Assembly: GCA_016194465.1 (NCBI GenBank)
Contig: JACQBO010000067.1
Span: forward strand, 1 to 12,441
Origin: Candidatus Kerfeldbacteria bacterium
Lineage (GTDB): Bacteria; Patescibacteriota; Patescibacteriia; SBBC01; CAIJZX01
Length of the DNA: 12,441 nt
Direction: 5' to 3'
Under the pieces are notes generated by a model, which saw only the letters and a program-made list of their open reading frames with translations, had not been told where the DNA came from and searched no databases. The position numbers were made by a program, and so were the translations under genes. Positions 6,222 to 11,409 of the stretch are shown here, piece after piece (position 1 is the first letter of the stretch; every line of letters starts with the position of its first letter).

Positions 6222-7313
6222 TTAGAGGCCTTCGTCCTGCAGCTCTTTCAAAATCTTTTTCGTCTTGGCCGAGAGGTGGGTTGGGGTAGTGATCGTGATC
6301 GTCACGCGATGGTCGCCATGGCCTCGTCCGCGCAGTTTGGCCACGCCTTTCGAACGGAGAATGAAGGTCTTGCCCGATGGCGTACCCGTCGGGATTTTCA
6401 GCGTGACCGGCCCATGCACCGTTTCCACCGCAGCCTGCCCGCCGAGCGCGGTGGTGGTAAACGGAATCTCCATCGTACTGACGATGTCATCGCCCTGGCG
6501 AGTGAATTGTGGATCCGGGGCCACATGAACCACCAGATATAGATCCCCGGGCACGACGCCATGGGTGCCCGCCTCCCCTTTCCCGCTGAGCTTGATCCGT
6601 TGACCAGAGGCAATGCCCGGCGGAATTTTGACCGTGATCGGCTCTGTTTCCTGCTTCCGGCCTTGACCATCACATTCGTGACACGGTGTGGTAATAATTT
6701 GGCCTTGTCCGTTGCAGGTCGGGCAAACCTCCACGCTTTGCATCGCGCCTAAAATTGTTTGCCGCGTCTGCTGCACCTGCCCCTGACCTTTGCAGGTATC
6801 GCAGGTTTTGGTTGAAGTGCCGGGCTCAGCGCCCTGGCCCCCGCAGCGCGGACAGACAACATGGTGGCGAAGTTGAATCGTTTCTTGGCCGCCGAAGATT
6901 GAGGTGCGAAACGGGATGCGGAGATCGGCTTGAATATCCTGACCCCGGGTCGGCGCTTGACGCCCAGAAGTTCGGGAGCCAAAGCCAAACATATCGCCGA
7001 AGATGTCCCCCAGGTTACCGAAATCGACGTTCACATTTGACCATTGGGCCTGCCCAAAATCTCCGAAACCGCCAGGCGCCGCTCCGCCCTGACGCCGCGT
7101 TTGATCAAAGGTCTGGCCGTACTGATCGTACTGCTGCCGCTTGGCCGAATCACCGAGCACCTGGTAGGCTTCGTTAATTTTTTTGAATTGCTCCGCGTCG
7201 CCGGTCGACTTGTCGGGATGGTACTGATGGGCCTTGGTGCGAAAGGCTTTTTTTATTTCTTCGGCGCTGGCTGTCCGGCCAATGCCTAGGAGCTGGTAGT
7301 AATCGTCAGCCAT
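6222..7313 (-). CDS. dnaJ: Chaperone protein DnaJ
   Basis: This Hsp40 co-chaperone stimulates DnaK ATPase and delivers unfolded substrates in the cytoplasm. From MADDYYQLLG it is 363 residues, a normal length. The J-domain (about 4-66) carries HPD at 32-34. A Gly/Phe-rich linker follows (about 75-120). Four CxxCxGxG zinc repeats stand at 154, 171, 197 and 211. The two C-terminal substrate-binding beta domains run to the end (GEAGTHGVVPGDLYLVVHV and later). The frame is open 22 codons upstream, but that extension crosses the promoter and CIRCE operator, so the Met at 7313 is the start. No dnaK, grpE or hrcA is in the window, so dnaJ is separately regulated here. Confidence 0.97.
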   Translation of the reverse strand: MADDYYQLLGIGRTASAEEIKKAFRTKAHQYHPDKSTGDAEQFKKINEAYQVLGDSAKRQQYDQYGQTFDQTRRQGGAAPGGFGDFGQAQWSNVNVDFGNLGDIFGDMFGFGSRTSGRQAPTRGQDIQADLRIPFRTSIFGGQETIQLRHHVVCPRCGGQGAEPGTSTKTCDTCKGQGQVQQTRQTILGAMQSVEVCPTCNGQGQIITTPCHECDGQGRKQETEPITVKIPPGIASGQRIKLSGKGEAGTHGVVPGDLYLVVHVAPDPQFTRQGDDIVSTMEIPFTTTALGGQAAVETVHGPVTLKIPTGTPSGKTFILRSKGVAKLRGRGHGDHRVTITITTPTHLSAKTKKILKELQDEGL

Positions 7314-7322
7314 AGTGGAGTC

Positions 7323-7351
7323 AGGGTAGCAAATTAGCACTCGCTTGGCAA
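7323..7351 (-). promoter_or_regulatory. dnaJ promoter embedded in CIRCE
   Basis: On the - strand TTGCCA (7351-7346) and TACCCT (7328-7323) are 17 nt apart. The -35 and most of the spacer lie within the CIRCE element, so a repressor bound there would block RNA polymerase. The predicted start is 2-3 nt before the ATG, making the message nearly leaderless. Confidence 0.65.
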
Positions 7352-7360
7352 GAGTGCTAA
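7334..7360. promoter_or_regulatory. CIRCE operator (HrcA binding site)
   Basis: TTAGCACTC, a 9-nt spacer and GAGTGCTAA match the CIRCE consensus exactly. CIRCE is the operator of the heat-shock repressor HrcA. It lies 21 bases upstream of the dnaJ start, so dnaJ is predicted to be derepressed by heat or protein-folding stress. Confidence 0.97.
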
Positions 7361-7477
7361 CCCGGTTAGAGATGGCCAAAACGCGGGTTCAACAAAAACG
7401 CCGAAGTCCTCCGAAAGAGGCAATTCTCCCCATGCTATGCCCGTCCCGTCTTTAACGGGGCTGATCACCTATTTGGC
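7361..7477 (-). other. Intergenic region between the membrane protein gene and dnaJ
   Basis: On the - strand there is a hairpin CCCGT/ACGGG (7459-7445) and then CCTC/GAGG (7420-7408). A T5 run follows after 9 nt (7398-7394). One of these may end the upstream transcript, but neither is a textbook terminator, so some read-through into dnaJ is possible. Confidence 0.35.
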
Positions 7478-8590
7478 CTAATGATGCCAGCGGAGACGCT
7501 GGGCGGGGAGGGTTTCCGTTTCAATCGTCACAATACCGAGGAAGCGAAACAAATGATATAACCCCAGCCCAAAAGCAACATAGCCGAGCTGAAAAATACC
7601 GCTGAGGGCTTTCAACAAAAGAAAAATTCCCAGCGCCAGGAGCGGTGGGATGATTTGGGCATACCGTCGCACGTAATTACTAAAGCGCTGATTCATCAGG
7701 GCGACAATTACTTGATGGAGAGGCTCATCGCCCCGCAGGGTGAGGCCCAATTGGTCCGAGAGTTTTTGCCGGGCTTGGGCAATCGTGTTCTGACGAAAAC
7801 TAGCCAGGGCCTGATTCAGTTGCTGCGCTAACAGCGCTTGATTGTTTTGCGCACTGAGATTCAAGCTTTTCGGATCAAGACCGAGTTCTTCAAGTTTGGC
7901 GTTGAGCGCGGCCTGCGCCTGGGCCGACGGAAGAGTCGAAAAGTTAATCTGATCGAGGAGCGTCGAGGCATCAGGAATTTGCGTACCCAGAAATTGGTCC
8001 ACGGTTTGATTGGCATTATACCCGTGATAGACCAGCGGTAATATTTTTTCAGTGATGGTCACGGATTGATCAACCAGGTGGTTGGCGAGTGTTTGGGTAT
8101 CGGCAATCCCGCCGCGGAGCTGCTGGTAATAGAGCGCGGACACGGCCAGGAGAATCCCGGTGATCGCCAGGCTGGCGGCTTGACCGAGCGATTGCCGCGG
8201 CTTCACGTTCAGTCGTTCGCGACTATCGTCAGCAGCTTGCTCAATCCCCCACCAGACTCCAACCAAAGTCATGGCAATCGCCACGCCCCACCACAAGCCA
8301 AAGGGGAAAAAGAAAGCGATAGGCATGGTGGTCAAAAATGTCAAAAACCCGCGGACCCAGCGACTCTCCGAAAGATAGGCCAACAGACCCAGGGAGCCTA
8401 GCCAAAAGCTCATCCCAACCAGGCTGGTGGCGAGGACGCTCAGACCAAGGGCCCAGCCTGACTGGTTCAGGGGGACGCGGCCCTGAAAAATTTGGCTGAC
8501 TGCCCACCACCACGCGGTGCTCCCCAGTGCGGCCGGAATCAATAACCACAGCAGTCGCGGGTGCCAAGGATTTATTTTATTCGCAATCAT
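7478..8590 (-). CDS. Polytopic membrane protein with a long soluble helical loop
   Basis: The 370-residue protein has N-terminal membrane helices at about 13-34, 45-72, 82-97 and 99-116, and a further one at 137-155. A soluble region of about 155 residues follows (156-312). It is rich in Gln, Asn, Ala and Leu and likely helical (SAQAQAALNAKLEELGLDPKSLN). Two closing helices lie at 313-328 and 333-352, with a basic tail. The ATG overlaps the stop of the upstream DUF3467 gene by four bases (ATGA), so translation is probably coupled. The family is not recognised. The arrangement of a large loop between membrane bundles fits a membrane scaffold or sensor, but that is speculation. Confidence 0.75.
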   Translation of the reverse strand: MIANKINPWHPRLLWLLIPAALGSTAWWWAVSQIFQGRVPLNQSGWALGLSVLATSLVGMSFWLGSLGLLAYLSESRWVRGFLTFLTTMPIAFFFPFGLWWGVAIAMTLVGVWWGIEQAADDSRERLNVKPRQSLGQAASLAITGILLAVSALYYQQLRGGIADTQTLANHLVDQSVTITEKILPLVYHGYNANQTVDQFLGTQIPDASTLLDQINFSTLPSAQAQAALNAKLEELGLDPKSLNLSAQNNQALLAQQLNQALASFRQNTIAQARQKLSDQLGLTLRGDEPLHQVIVALMNQRFSNYVRRYAQIIPPLLALGIFLLLKALSGIFQLGYVAFGLGLYHLFRFLGIVTIETETLPAQRLRWHH

Positions 8591-8877
8591 GATTGCGGCG
8601 GAGCAAAGCCGAAGTCCTTGGTCGGCGCCGGGGCGGCGGTCACCGTCCCGAACTGGGCTTCGTACTTTTTGAGGTTATCCGCCAGGGCACCCAGGACCCG
8701 TTTGGCATGCCCGGGGCTGGTAAAGATGCGGCTGACGAGCTGCCCGCCCTGGGCGGTGACGTTAAAAAAATCCAGGATAATTTCCTCTTTGGTGTGACTA
8801 ACCATCATCATGTTGCTGTAGTGGCCCTTGAGGGTCTCGTCGCTGGCCTTGAGTTGAATTTGCTGTTGTTCGGGCAT
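8587..8877 (-). CDS. DUF3467 family protein
   Basis: The 96-residue product matches the small DUF3467 family. QIQLKASDETLKGHYSNMMMVSHTKEEIILDFFNV forms the first half, and GGQLVSRIFTSPGHAKRVLGALADNLKKYEAQFG the characteristic second half. No catalytic residues are known for the family; it is a small soluble protein of unknown function. It is the first gene of a two-gene unit with the polytopic membrane protein, overlapping by ATGA, which suggests a shared role. A Pro/Ala-rich tail (APAPTKDFGFAPPQS) ends the protein. The start has at most a weak SD (AAGG). Confidence 0.88.
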   Translation of the reverse strand: MPEQQQIQLKASDETLKGHYSNMMMVSHTKEEIILDFFNVTAQGGQLVSRIFTSPGHAKRVLGALADNLKKYEAQFGTVTAAPAPTKDFGFAPPQS

Positions 8878-8911
8878 AGCCTTGGTGCATGAGTGGATGG
8901 AAGACCGTCAT

Positions 8912-8917
8912 ATCATA
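8912..8917 (-). promoter_or_regulatory. -10 box for the DUF3467 unit
   Basis: TATGAT on the - strand lies about 34 nt before the DUF3467 ATG. No strong -35 is seen 16-18 nt upstream. It is divergent from the promoter at 8957-8985. Confidence 0.45.
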
Positions 8918-8956
8918 CCATAGGTCTGAACAGAAAACAGGCATGAGTGCCAGCCA

Positions 8957-8985
8957 TTGACAGCCTCGAGGAGGCAGCGTAGATT
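8957..8985 (+). promoter_or_regulatory. Promoter of the orphan gene at 9025, with an inverted repeat in the spacer
   Basis: A perfect -35 TTGACA (8957-8962), a 17-nt spacer and TAGATT (8980-8985) form the promoter. The spacer holds GCCTC-GAG-GAGGC (8963-8975), a perfect 5-bp inverted repeat that could be an operator. The same TAGATT, also preceded by GCG, occurs at 11398. Confidence 0.7.
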
Positions 8986-9002
8986 GGGGCCAAAGCAGCG
9001 TG

Positions 9003-9024
9003 TGTCCTTTCGAAAGGAGGCGTG
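9003..9024 (+). promoter_or_regulatory. SD-sequestering hairpin in the leader of gene 9025
   Basis: TCCTTTCGAAAGGA (9005-9018) is a perfect 14-nt palindrome. Folded with a TCGA loop it buries most of the SD AAAGGAGG (9013-9020), which lies 4 nt before the ATG. Translation may thus depend on melting or trans-pairing. The structure is visible; the regulation is inferred. Confidence 0.5.
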
Positions 9025-9339
9025 ATGGAAAGCCTTGCATCAGTCGGTCAGATGCCGAACGGGCTCTTCATCCTCAAGAGCCACGAAGGTTCCTCCATCG
9101 TGATCGATGGCCCCGATATCCATTACCATGGGTTCGACGATACGCCGCGGGTCTTGATCAGCGGTTCGTGGACCCAGTTTTATCTCCGTCATGGTATCAT
9201 CGGCATGCAGCTGGAAAACAGCGACGGTGATATCCAGCTTATCCCCCTGGCCTACGCCGATGACAGCCCGCCGCTCCAGGAGTGGATCGCTACCGTCAAC
9301 CGGACCCTCAAAGTGCCCATTAGCGGCAGTACATCATAG
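9025..9339 (+). CDS. Orphan soluble protein, 104 residues
   Basis: The product starts MESLASVGQMPNGLFILKSH and contains beta-like segments (SSIVIDGPDIHYHGF, PRVLISGSWTQFYLRHGIIGMQLENSDGDIQLIPLAY) and a C-terminal helix (PPLQEWIATVNRTLK). There is no signal peptide and no membrane helix. The ATG at 9025 is preferred over the GTG at 9022, since the SD AAAGGAGG ends 4 nt before the ATG. A perfect -35 promoter, this strong SD and a downstream terminator make it a complete single-gene unit. No family is recognised. Its start region is complementary to the putative RNA at 10489-10716. Confidence 0.75.
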   Translation: MESLASVGQMPNGLFILKSHEGSSIVIDGPDIHYHGFDDTPRVLISGSWTQFYLRHGIIGMQLENSDGDIQLIPLAYADDSPPLQEWIATVNRTLKVPISGSTS

Positions 9340-9456
9340 CGGTCACCAGATCAGGACCAGGTCGAGGCAGCTGGATGAACCTAGCCACGGCCGTGATGGT
9401 TCCCTCTGTCGGCTTGACCGGCCACCACCGCAATCAAAAAACTACACAAGTTCCTT

Positions 9457-9487
9457 ATCCGCGTCATGTATCTGGCGCGGATTTTTT
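9457..9487 (+). terminator. Terminator of gene 9025
   Basis: ATCCGCG (9457-9463) and CGCGGAT (9476-9482) form a 7-bp stem with a 12-nt loop, followed by a T6 run. It leaves an unusually long 3' untranslated segment of about 117 nt after the stop, in which I see no convincing gene. Confidence 0.85.
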
Positions 9488-9488
9488 A

Positions 9489-9594
9489 CCCCGTGAGAAA
9501 CGAAATCGGATTCCCTTCTTTTGCTAAGAACAGTCAAAAGTAAGACCAAGTCCAAGCCAAGAACCTGATTTAGTTTCGCTTCTAACGGGGTTTA
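9489..9594. repeat. Inverted copies of the CCCCGTTAGAA motif downstream of mazG
   Basis: CCCCGTGAGAAACGAAA (from 9490, + strand) and CCCCGTTAGAAGCGAAA (from about 9590, - strand) are near-identical and inverted, about 100 bases apart. They bound a short non-coding stretch between the 9025 terminator and the mazG relic. Related copies are at about 7450, 10350 and 10440. Confidence 0.5.
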
Positions 9595-9844
9595 TCGATT
9601 ATCGCCGGCGCTTTTCAGGACCCCGCGGTCAATCCGATCTTTCAATTTGGCAATATTGCCAGCCGCAATATCATGACCGCCGTATCGCTTATGACACCGT
9701 TATCATTACGCCAAACCTTTTTATTTTCTCCGCCACCTCACCGGCTTCGCCCGTCAATCCCAAGGCGGGGTAAATGAAATTCTTCCCGACGTCCGGATAT
9801 TGCGCGAGTTGTTTGCATGCCGCCTGGTACTCCTAGAACGTCAT
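9592..9844 (-). pseudogene. mazG: Decayed mazG-like nucleotide pyrophosphohydrolase gene
   Basis: On the - strand the remnant reads MTF-stop-EYQAACKQLAQYPDVGKNF, then IYPALGLTGEAGEVAEKIKR. This is the N-terminal half of a short MazG-type all-alpha NTP pyrophosphohydrolase. After a one-base frameshift near 9711-9715 it continues RNDNGVISD. In a third frame it ends NIAKLKDRIDRGVLKSAGDNR and a stop, the typical C-terminus. The usual central ELGDVLWY segment with metal-binding residues is missing. The remnant is 253 bases, against about 320 for an intact gene. An in-frame TAG at codon 4, two frame changes and an internal deletion show it is dead. It starts 3 bases after the SRPBCC stop and was probably its operon partner. 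Confidence 0.85.
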
Positions 9845-9847
9845 GGG

Positions 9848-10285
9848 TTATGCGGACTCTAACACTTTTTTCAAATTCTCTAGGGCGGCCACTTCCTTGG
9901 GCATCTGTTTCGCCACCATCGGCGCCATGAACCATTTTTGCATCAGTCCTTTTGGTTCCCAGGTCAAGGAGAACGCGACGTGCGTGCCGCCATTGGTTGA
10001 TTCAAAATCAAATTGTCCCTCGGGGCGAGCCGGGCCCGCGGTCACCTGGAAACGAATCTTCCGATCGGGAATATACTCCACAATTTCATAGTCAGCCGGA
10101 ATGCGACCGCCAGGTCCTTTCATACCTTGGGTATATTTTGCGCCGACCGTCATGGGCCGTTCCGAAGCCAATTTCACGTCCAGAATACCGGAGCGCCATT
10201 TTCCATTATTTTCGCCGTCAGCCACAAAGGCAAAGACTTGATCGACTGGCTTGTTGATTGTTATTGATCCTTCAGTATGAGGCAT
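9848..10285 (-). CDS. SRPBCC (START-like) family protein
   Basis: The 145-residue protein has the SRPBCC/polyketide-cyclase fold pattern. It opens with GSITINKPVDQVFAFVADGENNGKW (first strand and helix), continues with strands around VGAKYTQGM and YEIVEYIPDRKIRFQV, then FDFESTNGGTHVAFSLTWEP, and ends with a long helix MPKEVAALENLKKVLES. This fold binds hydrophobic ligands in a deep cavity. The ligand cannot be predicted. No signal peptide is present, so it is cytoplasmic. The ATG follows an A/T-rich leader of about 24 nt without SD. It is the first gene of a unit whose second gene, mazG, has decayed. Confidence 0.85.
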   Translation of the reverse strand: MPHTEGSITINKPVDQVFAFVADGENNGKWRSGILDVKLASERPMTVGAKYTQGMKGPGGRIPADYEIVEYIPDRKIRFQVTAGPARPEGQFDFESTNGGTHVAFSLTWEPKGLMQKWFMAPMVAKQMPKEVAALENLKKVLESA

Positions 10286-10315
10286 TGATTTGAGAGCTAA
10301 AAATTAACTACCGTT

Positions 10316-10344
10316 AGCCTACCGTATGGTCCCGGGCTTGGCAA
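10316..10344 (-). promoter_or_regulatory. Promoter of the SRPBCC gene
   Basis: On the - strand TTGCCA (10344-10339), a 17-nt spacer and TAGGCT (10321-10316). The -35 lies inside the inverted repeat GGCTT-GGC-AAGCC (10335-10347), a possible operator. Confidence 0.5.
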
Positions 10345-10349
10345 GCCTT

Positions 10350-10382
10350 GCCCCGTTAGAAATGGGGCCAGTAAAGTTTTTT
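10350..10382. repeat. Palindromic copy of the CCCCGTTAGAA motif with T-run
   Basis: GCCCCGTTAGAAATGGGGC (10350-10368) folds into an 8-bp stem with one G-T pair. A T6 run follows after 7 nt. It looks terminator-like on the + strand, although no + gene precedes it. It is better explained as a member of the dispersed motif family. Confidence 0.5.
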
Positions 10383-10454
10383 ACCATGGTCCTATTTTGG
10401 ATCGCCGGTACGTCTTTTTTTGTCCGTCGATGTCCGATCCACTTCTAATGGGGC

Positions 10455-10482
10455 TTGACGATATTTTTAGATCGTGTATACT
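10455..10482 (+). promoter_or_regulatory. Strong promoter of the orphan transcript
   Basis: TTGACG (10455-10460), a 16-nt spacer and TATACT (10477-10482), five of six matches in each box. It directly follows the CTTCTAATGGGG motif copy (10442-10453). No gene with a usable start follows. Confidence 0.75.
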
Positions 10483-10488
10483 GTGTGG

Positions 10489-10716
10489 GCAGCAATCAGC
10501 AATGGTGCTGCGTCTTGTATCTATAAAACCACACTGAACCGGGACTATCTCACCCAAGAAAGGGGACAAGCCACGCGGCAGCCGCCACATCACTCCTTTC
10601 GAGGGGTCATCGAAGCGGCCTCGTAAACAGGCACCGCACATTTACTTTGATGAGAAACAGGCACACGATTGTGCAGCAAGGGCCCGGGACGTCCATCTCG
10701 GGCCCTCTTTTTTTTT
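10489..10716 (+). ncRNA. Putative orphan non-coding RNA, about 225 nt
   Basis: A strong promoter (10455-10482) and a strong terminator (10680-10716) bound a stretch with no SD-preceded ORF. The longest ATG reading frames are an 11-codon one at 10503 and one that runs into the terminator. Visible hairpins are GCAGCA/TGCTGC (10490-10512), the enclosing GTGTGG/CCACAC pairing, GCGGC/GCCGC around 10575-10585 and GCACA/TGTGC near 10663. The segment ATCACTCCTTTC (10589-10600) resembles the 3' end of 16S rRNA (anti-SD). With its neighbours it can pair with the start region of gene 9025. It does not show the signatures of tmRNA, RNase P or SRP RNA. 6S RNA cannot be excluded. Confidence 0.6.
10680..10716 (+). 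terminator. Terminator of the orphan transcript
   Basis: GGGCCCGGGA (10680-10689) pairs with TCTCGGGCCC (10696-10705). This is a 10-bp GC-rich stem with one G-T pair and a 6-nt loop, followed by a T9 run (10708-10716). Confidence 0.95.
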
Positions 10717-10717
10717 G

Positions 10718-10747
10718 AAAAAAAACCGACCATGTGTAGAGGTCGGT
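10718..10747 (-). terminator. Terminator of the frameshifted small gene
   Basis: On the - strand ACCGACC (10747-10741) and GGTCGGT (10731-10725) form a 7-bp stem with a 9-nt loop, followed by T8. It abuts the oppositely oriented terminator at 10680-10716, with one base between their T- and A-tracts. Confidence 0.93.
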
Positions 10748-10934
10748 CAAGGGTGCAGGAGGAAGGCATCAATCAGCTCTTCCATTTCGGCCAGTTCCTT
10801 ACCCCAGCGGGCACGGCAATCGGCACAGCCCTGGTAATGCTTGATCATAGCGTCGGCTTCGGCTAGCGTCACTTCATGATGTTGTTCGAATACCTCGTCA
10901 ATTTCTCGACAGCTGATGTCGAGTCCGTGGCCAT
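10747..10934 (-). pseudogene. Small CxxC protein gene with a one-base frameshift (or assembly indel)
   Basis: A perfect SD AGGAGG stands 5 nt before the ATG at 10934. The frame reads MATDSTSAVEK, then hits a stop after 21 codons. Shifting by -1 at the AAA of codon 11 (10904-10902) gives IDEVFEQHHEVTLAEADAMI, then KHYQGCADCRARWGKELAEM and EELIDAFLLHP, ending at a TGA inside the terminator stem. The joined product would be 62 residues: helical, charged, with a single CADC pair. A promoter, SD and terminator all intact argue for a recent mutation or a base missing from an A-run in the assembly. It lacks a standard slippery heptamer, so programmed shifting is less likely. The family is unknown. 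Confidence 0.65.
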
Positions 10935-10965
10935 AAGGCCCTCCTCAGGAAAAGGTACTTCCACG

Positions 10966-10993
10966 AGCTTACGACAATGAGCAATAAAGTCAA
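10966..10993 (-). promoter_or_regulatory. Promoter of the frameshifted small gene
   Basis: On the - strand TTGACT (10993-10988), a 16-nt spacer and TAAGCT (10971-10966). It is divergent from the promoter at 11010-11038. Confidence 0.5.
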
Positions 10994-11009
10994 GTCGGAC
11001 GGCACTATA

Positions 11010-11047
11010 TTGACGCCGTGGAGAAATGGGAGTAGGTTCGAACTACT
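11010..11047 (+). promoter_or_regulatory. Promoter and possible operator of gene 11112
   Basis: TTGACG (11010-11015), a 17-nt spacer and TAGGTT (11033-11038). The -10 lies in AGTAG...TTCGAA...CTACT (11031-11047), an inverted repeat that could bind a regulator. Confidence 0.5.
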
Positions 11048-11111
11048 GACGCTCTTGAACAAATAACTACCTGATTCCTGGTTTGCCACAGACCATGATA
11101 GGAGGAACACC

Positions 11112-11378
11112 ATGCCTCGAACTATCTGCTCGTTTCAGATCGGCGACCGTGTCCGTTGGAGCCCCGCGGCTGAAGAACTACCGCAACTCCGCCTTCCCCA
11201 GAAATATGGAGTCGGCCCATTCCAGGTGCTTCAGGTTGAGGACCATGACCCAGACGACGCCTACTACTCGTCCCAGATGCTCGGCGAGCCGTCGACGTCT
11301 GGCGATGAACCGATTGTCTGCTTGGGGACCAATGATGGCCCCCAGTGGTTCGCCCAGTCTCTGCTGACCCCTGCTTGA
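11112..11378 (+). CDS. Orphan protein with an SH3-like beta segment, 88 residues
   Basis: The start has a strong SD (AGGAGG, 7 nt before the ATG). The product opens MPRTICSFQIGDRVRWSPAA and continues with YGVGPFQVLQVED, a pattern of small SH3-like beta barrels (GDxVRW ... YGxGPFxVxxVED). An acidic Asp/Ser-rich stretch follows (HDPDDAYYSSQMLGEPSTSGDEP), then a closing strand. No signal peptide or membrane helix is present. A parallel reading frame in the same region has no SD and looks random. The function is unknown; nucleic-acid or protein binding is possible for the fold. The promoter of the next transcript overlaps the last codons of this gene. Confidence 0.72.
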   Translation: MPRTICSFQIGDRVRWSPAAEELPQLRLPQKYGVGPFQVLQVEDHDPDDAYYSSQMLGEPSTSGDEPIVCLGTNDGPQWFAQSLLTPA

Positions 11379-11403
11379 CGTCCAAGACGAAACCGCGTAG
11401 ATT
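11375..11403 (+). promoter_or_regulatory. Promoter of the short transcript ending at 11598
   Basis: TTGACG (11375-11380), a 17-nt spacer and TAGATT (11398-11403), the same architecture as the promoter at 8957-8985. The -35 overlaps the stop codon of gene 11112. Confidence 0.6.
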
Positions 11404-11409
11404 CGTATT

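Noticed and set aside
7314..7379. 22-residue N-terminal extension of DnaJ
   Set aside because: It covers the CIRCE element and promoter, and DnaJ proteins normally begin close to the DYYxxLG motif.
9375..9527. 50-codon + frame starting MNLATAVMVPSV
   Set aside because: It runs through the terminator at 9457-9487 and has no SD. The composition is not protein-like.
10381..10641. Open frame on the - strand opposite the orphan RNA, with an SD-like AAAGGAG close to an internal ATG
   Set aside because: The SD spacing is only 2 nt. The translation is Ser/Arg/Cys-rich and lacks protein-like patterning, and no - strand promoter was found. The + strand promoter and terminator explain the region better.
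11031..11050. TTCGAA-containing arm resembling a tRNA T-arm
   Set aside because: The stem and loop register is wrong, and no acceptor stem or anticodon arm can be built around it. It is kept only as an inverted repeat at a promoter.
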